Source: Promethearchaeota archaeon
GTDB taxonomy: Archaea > Asgardarchaeota > Lokiarchaeia > Sigyniarchaeales > SOKP01
DNA length: 9,647 bases
Direction: 5' to 3'
NCBI GenBank assembly: GCA_030606095.1
Contig: JAUWHC010000069.1
Span: forward strand, 1-9,647
Part shown: positions 1 to 5,840 of the stretch, piece after piece
Numbering within the stretch: the stretch's first letter is position 1
Layout of the letters: every line of letters begins with the position of its first letter
Notes under the pieces: generated by a model
Databases searched by the model: none
What the model was told of the DNA's origin: nothing
What the model saw: only the letters and a program-made list of their open reading frames with translations
Translations under genes and position numbers: made by a program

Positions 1-115
1 ACCTAAGAATCTTGTAGAGCCCTTATCAACAGAGGGAAAGAGTTATTGCGTTTATTGTGGCCAGTTACTTCGACAAGGATCCTTATTTTGCGAAAATTGC
101 GGCTCTAAAATTTAA
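1..115 (+). CDS. C-terminal end of a zinc-ribbon protein (partial)
   Basis: Reading from base 2, an open frame runs off the left edge and stops at TAA 113-115, giving the last 37 residues of a protein. They contain two CxxC knuckles, CVYC and CENC, separated by ten residues and followed by GSKI and the stop. This is the usual shape of the short C-terminal zinc ribbon that caps many archaeal proteins and probably binds one zinc ion. The ribbon alone does not reveal the protein's function, since the same tail is found on regulators, membrane proteins and proteins of unknown role. A T-rich stretch follows the stop. The frame and cysteine pattern are seen directly; zinc binding is inferred. Confidence 0.75.
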   Translation, partial: PKNLVEPLSTEGKSYCVYCGQLLRQGSLFCENCGSKI

Positions 116-120
116 TTTAA

Positions 121-167
121 GTAATTTTTACTTTAAAAAACAAATTTATTTTATTTTTCTTTTAGTT
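121..167 (+). terminator. T-rich tract, probable terminator
   Basis: Directly after the zinc-ribbon stop codon the plus strand carries several runs of four to five T in a row within about 45 bases, without a strong hairpin. Archaeal RNA polymerase commonly terminates at such oligo-T tracts, so this is a plausible end for the upstream transcript. Confidence 0.4.
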
Positions 168-193
168 AAAAACTTATTTGATTCTAAATCTCA

Positions 194-361
194 TTATATT
201 ATTTCTTTATTTCGACAGCTTTTACAGACTAATTCTATGTAGTTACAAGATTCTCTCAAGAATAATTTATGATGTTTTAGTTCGCACTCATAGCACTCCT
301 TCCTTCGAAAAAAGAAATTAGGAATAAGATGTTCGTAAGTTTTTATCTTTAGACTATTCAT
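194..361 (-). CDS. Small cysteine-rich protein, possible zinc finger (55 aa)
   Basis: On the minus strand an ATG at 361-359 opens a 55-codon frame ending in TAA at 196-194, in what would otherwise be an empty gap. The product has a basic, aromatic N-terminal half (PNFFFRRK near residues 14-21). A cysteine core follows: CYEC at 23-26, a further Cys at 39, and CKSC at 46-49, with His30 and His31 between. Two CxxC pairs about 20 residues apart are typical of small treble-clef or ribbon zinc proteins and are unlikely to arise often by chance in AT-rich DNA. No Shine-Dalgarno sequence is visible. An AT-rich TATA-like stretch lies about 60 bases upstream (421-431). I do not recognise the family. 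It could be a functional mini-protein or the remnant of a larger zinc protein. Confidence 0.45.
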   Translation of the reverse strand: MNSLKIKTYEHLIPNFFFRRKECYECELKHHKLFLRESCNYIELVCKSCRNKEII

Positions 362-542
362 AGGGTGCTAAAAGTCAAAGCTTTTTTTAAGTCCAACCAC
401 GGTAGAGATTTTTCATTTGTAAAATATATAATTGGTAGGTTTTATTAAAAAGATAATATAAGGCAAAAGATTTATTATTTCATTCTATTTACTAAAATAA
501 GGATGATCAAAAAATATCATTGAGAAAGTAGAAGGCAACATA
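362..542. promoter_or_regulatory. Promoter region of the ABC operon
   Basis: This AT-rich gap precedes the ABC transporter genes. Two TATA-like boxes can be read on the plus strand: one near 421-430 (AAAATATATA) and one near 452-463 (ATAATATAAGG). Either would give a leader of some tens of bases. The first box is nearly symmetric and could also serve the minus-strand mini-gene. A weak ribosome binding site, AGAAGG at 530-535, sits seven bases before the ATG at 543. I see no tRNA, riboswitch or other structured RNA here. Confidence 0.3.
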
Positions 543-1514
543 ATGAATCGACAAAATCGTAGTGAAAATAAAAAGGCGCTGATAGAATTTCATAATGTAT
601 CAAAAAGTTATAAGAATACTTTAGCTTTAGATAAAGTTTCTTTCAATATAAACAAAGGAGATGTGTTTGGATATATTGGACCTAACGGAGCGGGAAAGAC
701 TACTACAATTAAAATCTTAGTAGGATTAATCAGAGATTATATTGGGGATGTGTATATCGCAGGGAAAAATATATCTAAATCTCGCCAAGAGATATATAAA
801 ATACTAGGTTATCATCCACAAGAAGCGGGGTTCCAAAGATGGCGCACTATAAATCACGCTCTAAGAACTTTTGGGCGTTTATCGGGTTTAGAATCAAATC
901 GTCTCGAATCAAAAATTCAGGAAGTTTTAGAATTTGTAAACCTACAAGATGTAAGGTATAAGAAAATAATTCATTTGTCGGGAGGGATGATTCAGAAATT
1001 AAGATTAGCTCAAGCGCTTCTAAACGACCCTCAAATAATAGTATTAGATGAGCCCTTATCCGGATTAGATCCGAGTAGTAGGTATCAAGTAAAAAACCTA
1101 ATAAAAGATTTGAGCCAAAAGGGAATTACTATATTATTTTCCTCTCACATTTTAACTGACATTCAAGATATCGCAAATAAGATCGGTATTGTGAATAAAG
1201 GCAGAATTATTAAAATAGGTTCTCCTGATGAACTCCAAAGTGAGTTCCACATAGGTAACATTATTGAAATTGTATATATAAAAGGAGGAAACCCTTGTCC
1301 AAATTTCGAGGATATAGAAGGAATAGAAAAAATCGAAAAAGGCGCTTCTAATAAACAATTTGCTCATTTAAAAGTAGATGTTGATATAGACGATACAATT
1401 AACAGGATGCTTAGAACGATAACAGAACACAAATGTAAAATGCGCAATTTTAGAATTCTAAAGCCAAGTTTAGAGGAAGTCTATTTAAAATATATTGAGG
1501 GTGATGTTAGATGA
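543..1514 (+). CDS. ABC transporter ATP-binding protein (ABC-2 exporter type)
   Basis: This is the ATPase of an ABC-2 type exporter, powering the permease encoded next to it from the cytoplasmic face of the membrane. The 323-residue protein shows all the nucleotide-binding elements in order: Walker A GPNGAGKT (46-53), Q-loop Gln93, signature LSGGM (145-149), Walker B IIVLDEP with Glu170, D-loop SGLD (173-176) and switch His202. About 100 further residues at the C-terminus match the accessory domain common in drug, antibiotic and sodium efflux ATPases (CcmA/NatA/DrrA-like). The start is supported by AGAAGG seven bases upstream. Its stop overlaps the permease start by four bases (ATGA), so the two are co-translated. 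The substrate cannot be read from the sequence; drugs, lipids and polysaccharides are all possible for this family. Confidence 0.92.
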   Translation: MNRQNRSENKKALIEFHNVSKSYKNTLALDKVSFNINKGDVFGYIGPNGAGKTTTIKILVGLIRDYIGDVYIAGKNISKSRQEIYKILGYHPQEAGFQRWRTINHALRTFGRLSGLESNRLESKIQEVLEFVNLQDVRYKKIIHLSGGMIQKLRLAQALLNDPQIIVLDEPLSGLDPSSRYQVKNLIKDLSQKGITILFSSHILTDIQDIANKIGIVNKGRIIKIGSPDELQSEFHIGNIIEIVYIKGGNPCPNFEDIEGIEKIEKGASNKQFAHLKVDVDIDDTINRMLRTITEHKCKMRNFRILKPSLEEVYLKYIEGDVR

Positions 1515-2173
1515 GTTTAAAGATTTTATTCTTAGACGAGTTAAAAGGATTCTATAAATCAAAAGTTATGATTATTTTGTGGGTAGGAATGCCCTTGTTA
1601 TCGCTGCTATTCAATTTTATCGTTCCAGACACCGAAGGCATTCCAATCTCTTCTATAGTTGCAATTATATTTTCTAGCATTGGTGGAATGCTTGCTTCTG
1701 CTATGTTGAGTACATCTATTGCGAGTGAAAAAGTACGGCATGTTTACGATTTATTTTTAATTAGACCAGTTAGACGTACAAATATACTTTTAGCGAAATT
1801 TTTTGCCGTGTATTTGTGTTTAATTATTGCTACAGGCATTTCTCTTGCTATCGGTCTTATTATTGATCAATTAACTATAGGAACTCTTCCTGAATACGTT
1901 ATAGATCAAACAATAGAGTCGCTATCGATAAGTTTGGCAGCTATGGCAATCTCTTGCTCTATTGGAATATTTTTTGGCGTAATGGTTTCATCTGTTCCGG
2001 TTGCAGCTATATTGTCAGTCTATTTAGGCAATCAACTTTCTGCAATTTCTATTTTACCAACGCTCTTCATAGATTTTGTCGATCCTATTATTTTTTCTTT
2101 ACTTATAGGTTCCATTGTACCAACGATCATACTCACAATAAGCATTACGATATTTGCGCGGAAACAGTTTTAA
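1511..2173 (+). CDS. ABC-2 type transporter permease
   Basis: This is the membrane subunit of the exporter whose ATPase lies just upstream. The 220-residue product has about six hydrophobic segments (near 18-38, 47-70, 95-118, 137-159, 162-183 and 192-215). Between the second and third lies a cytoplasmic loop with the ABC-2 hallmark: a short SEK stretch, then LFLIRPVRRTNILLAKF (81-97), corresponding to the E-x-LL-x-P-hydrophobic-R-x-ILL-K region where the ATPase docks. At 220 residues it is a little shorter than many ABC-2 permeases, with a short first loop, so it probably dimerises to form the channel. The ATG overlaps the ATPase stop, so no separate promoter is expected. The gene ends 22 bases from the convergent hexosaminidase gene. 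Confidence 0.85.
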   Translation: MSLKILFLDELKGFYKSKVMIILWVGMPLLSLLFNFIVPDTEGIPISSIVAIIFSSIGGMLASAMLSTSIASEKVRHVYDLFLIRPVRRTNILLAKFFAVYLCLIIATGISLAIGLIIDQLTIGTLPEYVIDQTIESLSISLAAMAISCSIGIFFGVMVSSVPVAAILSVYLGNQLSAISILPTLFIDFVDPIIFSLLIGSIVPTIILTISITIFARKQF

Positions 2174-2195
2174 TTGAGCAATAAAATTGATTTTC

Positions 2196-3752
2196 TTATA
2201 ATAAATATTCTTCTTTTTTAGCATAACTTACTTTAAAGAGATCAAGCCATTTATTGAATTTCTCTAATCGTTTTTGAAAAGATTTAAAATTCTTCTTGTT
2301 TTTAGGCGTCCATCCCGTTTCTGCAATAGCGATTAACCTTGGAAATGCTTGCCATTCTAGAGTTTTCTTATTTTTTACAAATTCCGTCCATAAACATGCC
2401 TCAATTCCTAAAATGCGTTTATGATATTTTGCTTCTAATTCGTTCGGAATTGGTTCATAATTATATGCCCTTTCTAAGGGGATTATATTATAAGGGTAAT
2501 TTAGATAAACCGCTGACATTTCAGAAATTACTACTTTCCTTCCCAATCTTACATGCTCTAATACTTGCTTTAAATTCATCGTCCAATAATGACATATCGC
2601 GTTTTCGTTAAGTTTTTCGTTTAGAATTTCATTCCATCCTATTATCTGTCTTCCTTTAGACTCTAAATAATCTGCAATTCTATTCGTAAAATATACTTGT
2701 AAATTTTCTACGCTTCCAAGTTCCTCGTCTTTTATACGGGCTTGGCAATCAAGACACTTTTTCCACCTCTTTGTAGGAGCTTCGTCGCCACCAATATGAA
2801 TTATATTAGAAGGGAATATCTCAATAATTTCGTTTAGAACATTTTGAGTAAATTCAAAAACTTTTTCTTTTCCTATACAAAGTACCTCTTTATGAATCCC
2901 AAACCGAGTACTAACTTTAAAGGGTCCACCCGTGCAACTCAACTCGGGATAAGCCGCGAGAGCTGCCGTTGTGTGCCCGGGAAAATCTAATTCTGGAATA
3001 ATTGTAATAAACCGCTCAGTAGCGTATTGAATTAGCTCACGCAGATCTTGTTGTGTGTAATAGCCCGATACTGGAATTCCATCTAAAGGAACTTTACTTC
3101 TTTGATTACTTCTAAAAGATCGTTGAGAGGTTGTTCCCTCCCGTTTTGAGCTGATTTCTGTAAGTAATGGATATTTCTTTATTTCTACCCTCCACCCTTG
3201 ATCCTCAGTGAGGTGGAAGTGGAATTTGTTTAACTTTAAAAAAGCCATAAGATCAAGTACTTTTTTCACTTCGCTTTTAGTAAAGAAATGGCGTCCTACA
3301 TCCAGCATCAATCCACGCCACTTAAAACGAGGATAATCCTTAATTACAACACACGGAATAGAGAATTCCAAATCTATGTTTTTACTCCCAATTTTATCGG
3401 TTGGAATTAACTGTCGCATCGTCTGAATGCCATAAAAAACCCCATTTGGCGCAGAAGACGAAACCTCCATACGATTTTGTGTAACTATTAAAGTGTATCC
3501 CTCGGGGTTTATCTGTTTTTCGTTATTACTTATTTTAAGAATAATTACATTATTACTTTCCTTAGTTTGTAAATCTTCCTTTATAGCAATATTTAATCCG
3601 AACATTGATAATAAAATCTCCTTCAATTGCTCAGCAACTTTTTTTAATTTTAGATCTGTCAAAATTAGAGTTTTTTCGTTAAGAATAAATGTGTCCTCTT
3701 TTGACGCGATATTAACAGGTTCTGGGATTATTTTAAGCTCTTTTAGAGTCAT
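2196..3752 (-). CDS. Beta-N-acetylhexosaminidase, glycoside hydrolase family 20
   Basis: GH20 enzymes release terminal GlcNAc or GalNAc from glycoconjugates and chito-oligosaccharides by substrate-assisted catalysis. The 518 residues hold the GH20 N-terminal alpha/beta domain (about 8-135) and the TIM-barrel domain (about 142-485). Visible motifs are WRGLMLDVGRHFF with substrate Arg146 (145-157), FHFHLTEDQGWR (177-188), PELDFPGH (253-260) and the catalytic pair Asp323-Glu324 in HIGGDE. WNEIL, YLNYP and WTEFV line the sugar pocket. No signal peptide or membrane anchor is visible, so it should be cytosolic, unlike many secreted bacterial members. That points to intracellular breakdown of imported or recycled amino-sugar oligomers. 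GAAGGA lies 11 bases before the ATG. The gene diverges from an Lrp-type regulator. Family assignment is firm; the exact substrate is not known. Confidence 0.93.
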   Translation of the reverse strand: MTLKELKIIPEPVNIASKEDTFILNEKTLILTDLKLKKVAEQLKEILLSMFGLNIAIKEDLQTKESNNVIILKISNNEKQINPEGYTLIVTQNRMEVSSSAPNGVFYGIQTMRQLIPTDKIGSKNIDLEFSIPCVVIKDYPRFKWRGLMLDVGRHFFTKSEVKKVLDLMAFLKLNKFHFHLTEDQGWRVEIKKYPLLTEISSKREGTTSQRSFRSNQRSKVPLDGIPVSGYYTQQDLRELIQYATERFITIIPELDFPGHTTAALAAYPELSCTGGPFKVSTRFGIHKEVLCIGKEKVFEFTQNVLNEIIEIFPSNIIHIGGDEAPTKRWKKCLDCQARIKDEELGSVENLQVYFTNRIADYLESKGRQIIGWNEILNEKLNENAICHYWTMNLKQVLEHVRLGRKVVISEMSAVYLNYPYNIIPLERAYNYEPIPNELEAKYHKRILGIEACLWTEFVKNKKTLEWQAFPRLIAIAETGWTPKNKKNFKSFQKRLEKFNKWLDLFKVSYAKKEEYLL

Positions 3753-3784
3753 TTTACGAGGCTTCCTTCGAATTTTTTAAAATA

Positions 3785-3794
3785 GGATATAGAA
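3785..3794 (-). promoter_or_regulatory. TATA-like box for the hexosaminidase gene
   Basis: On the minus strand TTCTATATCC lies about 35-40 bases before the ATG at 3752. With the usual archaeal spacing of about 26 bases, transcription would begin close to 3763, leaving a very short leader. The match is weak in this AT-rich DNA. Confidence 0.3.
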
Positions 3795-3816
3795 TTAATA
3801 AAAAGATTAGGTTAAA

Positions 3817-3839
3817 GAATTTTAAATTCCATTAAAATT
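3817..3839. repeat. AT-rich inverted repeat, possible regulator operator
   Basis: AATTTTAA (3818-3825) and TTAAAATT (3832-3839) form an 8-base inverted repeat with six bases between the arms. A second, overlapping palindrome GAATTTTAAATTC occupies 3817-3829. TTAAAATT recurs at 3885-3892, close to the regulator's own promoter. Lrp/AsnC dimers bind imperfect AT-rich palindromes, so this is a reasonable operator candidate. In DNA this AT-rich such repeats also occur by chance. Confidence 0.35.
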
Positions 3840-3869
3840 TAAAGATTATTTTGATTACATCGATTAGTT

Positions 3870-3884
3870 AGAAAATAATAAATC
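3870..3884 (+). promoter_or_regulatory. TATA-like region for the Lrp-type regulator
   Basis: An AT-rich box (AAAATAATAAAT) lies about 30-40 bases before the ATG at 3914. With the usual archaeal geometry the transcript would start within roughly ten bases of the ATG. That fits the absence of any Shine-Dalgarno sequence and a leaderless or near-leaderless message. Confidence 0.35.
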
Positions 3885-3913
3885 TTAAAATTCAATTGTA
3901 CTATTTTTTTAAT

Positions 3914-4411
3914 ATGAAAGATAAGGATAAGGGACACCCTTCGGGTGAAGATATTGATCTTAATATTTTAGAAATTCTTAGCGAAAATAGTCGGGAAAAT
4001 TACAATCAAATCGCTATAAAATTAGGGAATTCTCCAGTAACTATTAAAAAACACGTGGAAGAACTGGAACAAAAGGGTATTATTAAAGGGTACGGGGTAC
4101 AAATTGATTTTGAAAAATTGGGGTATGATATTATTGCGACAATAGAAGTGACTGTTTCAAAAGGTAAAATGATTGAAGTAGAAACAGATATCGCGGAAAA
4201 TCCTAATGTTTTTGGGGTTTACGATATCACAGGAGATTACGATGCCCTCGTTTTTGCTCGCTTCAAAACGCGCATGGAGTTAAGCGCTATGATTAAAAAA
4301 CTTCACTCATCTCCCTACGTAGAACGGACAAATACTCACATCATTTTAAACGTAATTAAAGAAGGAAGCTCGTTTGTTGGCCTTTTAGAAAAAGAGAAAA
4401 GAAATAAGTAG
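3914..4411 (+). CDS. Lrp/AsnC family transcriptional regulator
   Basis: This 165-residue DNA-binding regulator has the two-part Lrp/AsnC build. An N-terminal winged helix-turn-helix (about 12-60) runs from DIDLNILEILSENSR through a recognition helix near SPVTIKKHVEELEQKGII. A C-terminal RAM ligand-sensing domain (about 70-150) contains the family hallmark TGDYDALVFARF (106-117), which usually forms the amino-acid pocket and the dimer-octamer interface. The ATG at 3914 was preferred over an in-frame TTG at 3896, which would add only six poorly conserved residues. The gene lies head to head with the hexosaminidase gene, and shared intergenic inverted repeats suggest it controls itself and perhaps that neighbour. 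The family is clear; the effector and targets are unknown. Confidence 0.9.
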   Translation: MKDKDKGHPSGEDIDLNILEILSENSRENYNQIAIKLGNSPVTIKKHVEELEQKGIIKGYGVQIDFEKLGYDIIATIEVTVSKGKMIEVETDIAENPNVFGVYDITGDYDALVFARFKTRMELSAMIKKLHSSPYVERTNTHIILNVIKEGSSFVGLLEKEKRNK

Positions 4412-4460
4412 ATACGAACAAATTTTTATTTAAATCTCCAATTTTCACTTTTATTACTAA
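4412..4460 (+). terminator. T-rich terminator after the regulator gene
   Basis: Runs of T at 4423-4427, 4442-4445 and 4449-4452 follow the regulator's stop codon with no hairpin. This is the usual look of an archaeal oligo-T terminator. Confidence 0.4.
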
Positions 4461-4509
4461 ATTTGTCGGGACTCTTTTTTTATTATTCTTGAATTTTATA
4501 TCTATAACT

Positions 4510-4731
4510 ATGAGTTTAGAAATTATCGAAAAAAAAACCCATCTTGTCCTAAAGGAAAAAATTTATATCGTGCCAAATGACGTTTTTTTTAATCTTTCTC
4601 ACGCTATCATCCCCATTTCAGACTTTTTTCAAAAATGTCCTCGCTTAGATCTATACACAGGGATGGAAAACATTCCTTTCGAAGAAAGAGACGCAGAATA
4701 TAAAAAAATTCTACTAACCGAATTTTTATAA
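4510..4731 (+). CDS. Small protein of unknown function (73 aa)
   Basis: A 73-residue open frame begins at ATG 4510; an in-frame TTG at 4489 would add seven residues and is less likely. The product starts with a charged MSLEIIEKKTHLVLKEK stretch, continues with a mixed hydrophobic middle (VFFNLSHAIIPISDFF), and ends with an acidic, aromatic tail containing LDLYTGMENIPFEERD. It has no cysteines, no signal peptide and no clear membrane span. The balanced residue use, not just Ile/Lys/Asn, favours a real protein. No ribosome binding site is visible. An AT-rich box near 4476-4490 would place the transcript start close to the ATG, giving a leaderless message. I do not recognise the family. The gap of about 100 bases after the regulator suggests a separate unit. 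Confidence 0.5.
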   Translation: MSLEIIEKKTHLVLKEKIYIVPNDVFFNLSHAIIPISDFFQKCPRLDLYTGMENIPFEERDAEYKKILLTEFL

Positions 4732-4774
4732 ATTATCTTCTAAAAATCATTTTTCTTGTAATAAATAGGAAATG

Positions 4775-4839
4775 TCTAATCTAAATTAACTCTTTTATGC
4801 TAATATTTAAATTTGTTATTCGATCTATTAAAGATTAGA
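4775..4839. promoter_or_regulatory. TATA box flanked by an inverted repeat, promoter of the 62-aa gene
   Basis: AATATTTAAA near 4802-4811 is a good TATA-like box, about 55-65 bases before the ATG at 4867. Transcription would start around 4835-4840. TCTAATCT (4775-4782) and AGATTAGA (4832-4839) form a perfect 8-base inverted repeat on either side of the box. A repressor bound to both arms could loop out or block the promoter. The repeat is seen directly; its role is inferred. Confidence 0.4.
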
Positions 4840-4850
4840 TTACCTTTTTT

Positions 4851-4857
4851 GGGAGGG
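4851..4857 (+). promoter_or_regulatory. Strong ribosome binding site (GGGAGGG)
   Basis: GGGAGGG is the strongest Shine-Dalgarno-like sequence I see in the window. It directly abuts an ATG at 4858 and lies nine bases before a second in-frame ATG at 4867. The nine-base spacing suits initiation, so the second ATG is taken as the start. Confidence 0.6.
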
Positions 4858-4866
4858 ATGAAGTAT

Positions 4867-5055
4867 ATGTCTTTTTTTTGGTTACTATATGGATACATGT
4901 ATGGAAATACGTATAGAGATATGCTAAGAAAAACTAAGGAAAGAGAAGGTTTAGAAAAAGAAAAAGGAGTTAGAGGAAATAAAGGAAATAAAGGGATTAG
5001 AGACACTTTAAGAGAAATTGACGAAAGAATTTCAAAAAATAAAAGTATTGATTAA
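4867..5055 (+). CDS. Small protein with hydrophobic N-terminus and charged coil (62 aa)
   Basis: The ATG at 4867 opens a 62-residue frame with a strong ribosome binding site and a TATA box in proper place, so it is probably expressed despite its size. Residues 1-17 are hydrophobic and aromatic (MSFFWLLYGYMYGNTY) and could sit in or on the membrane. Residues 18-62 are highly charged, rich in Lys, Glu and Arg, and probably helical. A short GNKGNKG repeat (residues 37-43) comes from a tandem nine-base unit at 4975-4992. The pattern is that of a small membrane-tethered peptide, but I recognise no family and assign no function. Its stop coincides with the edge of a minus-strand membrane-protein fragment. 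The alternative start at 4858 would add three residues. Confidence 0.6.
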   Translation: MSFFWLLYGYMYGNTYRDMLRKTKEREGLEKEKGVRGNKGNKGIRDTLREIDERISKNKSID

Positions 5056-5224
5056 AAACTGCAGATAACAAAAGGTAAAAATCGTAGAGAGAATGAACCA
5101 TGACTCCAACATCAAATCCCATAGCCTGACTTACATGAGTAGGGAAGATAAACTCACATAATGAAAAACCAAGTGATAAATAAAAGAATATTTTAATTCT
5201 CCAAGGCACGCGCTCCTTCTTGTT
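5054..5224 (-). pseudogene. N-terminal remnant of a membrane protein
   Basis: On the minus strand an open stretch reads NKKERVPWRIKIFFYLSLG, then a hydrophobic segment, then MGFDVGVMVHSLYDFYLLL. A charged, basic start followed by two membrane-like segments is the usual opening of a multi-pass membrane protein. A TATA-like sequence (TTTTTATAC on the minus strand, just beyond 5230) and a purine-rich AAGAAGGAG at 5213-5221 stand before GTG 5209. The AAC codon at 5224-5222 may once have been the initiating ATG. The membrane-like reading ends near 5054, exactly where the plus-strand 62-aa gene stops. Beyond that the frame continues only as antisense of that gene. I take it as a truncated gene of unknown family; a very short functional membrane peptide is the alternative. 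Confidence 0.4.
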
Positions 5225-5443
5225 CTATAAATTGTATAAAAATCTCTAATTATAAATTTTTTTTATCAATTTAAATATACTTCTCATTTCTAGAGTAGGC
5301 TTTTCATAAATTTTTTTAGTAATATACTTTTAAATTCTCAGTTTTTTTGTCAGTATGTGTTTTTTTGTTGTTAAAAAATTTTTAACACAAGACAATAAGT
5401 TTATAAGCAAGGAGCGCTAATTTTAAACAAAAATTTAAAATCT
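5225..5443. other. AT-rich non-coding stretch with palindrome
   Basis: I find no convincing gene in this very AT-rich stretch. It holds a near-perfect palindrome at 5369-5387 (TGTTAAAA to TTTTAACA) and a TATA-like GTTTATAAG near 5399-5407. A 9-base AAGGAGCGC at 5409-5417 is the inverted copy of GCGCTCCTT at 5210-5218. The stretch probably contains divergent promoters, one for the minus-strand membrane fragment and one pointing towards the 84-aa gene. Confidence 0.35.
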
Positions 5444-5486
5444 ATGATTAAAATTGAACAAATTTTAAGAAAAATCTCAAAGAGTA

Positions 5487-5497
5487 AAATATATAAG
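5487..5497 (+). promoter_or_regulatory. TATA box upstream of the 84-aa gene
   Basis: AAATATATAAG is one of the best archaeal TATA matches in the window, preceded by a purine-rich BRE-like AGAGTAAA. A transcript starting about 26 bases downstream, near 5520, would carry a leader of about 65 bases that includes the hairpin at 5531-5552. Confidence 0.45.
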
Positions 5498-5530
5498 GAT
5501 ACAAGCACTATATTATTTAAAATATTTTCA

Positions 5531-5552
5531 TTATGGGATAAAATTCCCATAA
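5531..5552 (+). promoter_or_regulatory. Leader hairpin or operator before the 84-aa gene
   Basis: TTATGGGA (5531-5538) and TCCCATAA (5545-5552) form a perfect 8-base stem with a six-base loop, followed 12 bases on by a run of seven T (5564-5570). It lies between the predicted transcript start and the ATG at 5586. It could be an operator palindrome bound by the helix-turn-helix protein encoded downstream, a leader RNA hairpin, or a terminator of a short upstream transcript. Confidence 0.45.
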
Positions 5553-5585
5553 ACAATTAAAAATTTTTTTGTATGTGAATTATAG

Positions 5586-5840
5586 ATGATGTTAGAAAAG
5601 TTAGAAAAAAGCCCTGAGGTTGCGATAATCGCAACCCAAGAAGTGTTTAAGACTTATGAACTAATTTGTTTAGACAAGTTAAAGGAAATAGGAAGATCAA
5701 CAGCGAGAGAGTGGTCTTATGCAATGGGATACAACCATCGTAGTTCACTTGCTAAAATTATTCGAAGGATTAAAGAGAGATACCCTGAGAAACTCAAGAT
5801 TTATGAAGATAGATATCCACGCCTCTACGAAGCAATGTAG
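5586..5840 (+). CDS. Small helix-turn-helix-like protein (84 aa)
   Basis: An 84-residue frame starts at ATG 5586, or at the adjacent ATG 5589. It is almost entirely helical in character and rich in Glu, Lys and Arg. Residues about 37-64, from GRSTAREWSYAMGYN to SLAKIIRRIKE, have the layout of a helix-turn-helix: a helix, a turn at GYN, and a basic second helix ending in RRIKE. The C-terminus continues with an Arg/Tyr-rich helix, YPEKLKIYEDRYPRLYE. This is consistent with a small DNA-binding regulator, possibly acting on the palindrome in its own leader. No ribosome binding site is seen, but a good TATA box lies about 90 bases upstream. Its stop abuts a minus-strand membrane-protein fragment. 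The family is not recognised; DNA binding is inferred from pattern only. Confidence 0.6.
   Translation: MMLEKLEKSPEVAIIATQEVFKTYELICLDKLKEIGRSTAREWSYAMGYNHRSSLAKIIRRIKERYPEKLKIYEDRYPRLYEAM

Noticed and set aside
503..523. Six-codon upstream frame before the ABC operon
   Set aside because: Too short and without a ribosome binding site or attenuator-like structure.
116..542. Possible tRNA or C/D-box RNA in the first long gap (for example a GATGATC near 502)
   Set aside because: No cloverleaf, T-loop or acceptor pairing was found, and the box-like sequence lacks matching partner boxes at suitable spacing.
1954..2184. Alternative frame over the permease 3' half, possibly indicating a frameshift
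   Set aside because: The main permease frame keeps a regular membrane-segment pattern to its stop; the other frame is cysteine- and aromatic-rich noise.
3493..3780. Plus-strand open frame opposite the start of the hexosaminidase gene
   Set aside because: It is antisense to a gene with clear GH20 motifs, and its product has no recognisable features.
4800..5006. Minus-strand frame rich in Pro, Leu, Phe and Ser
   Set aside because: It is the complement of the 62-aa gene, which has a strong ribosome binding site; its composition is the expected mirror of Lys/Glu-rich codons.
5444..5560. A 38-codon plus-strand frame from ATG 5444 to TAA 5558-5560
   Set aside because: It overlaps the TATA box and leader hairpin of the 84-aa gene, has no ribosome binding site close by, and its Ile/Lys/Asn-rich product is what AT-rich non-coding DNA gives by chance.
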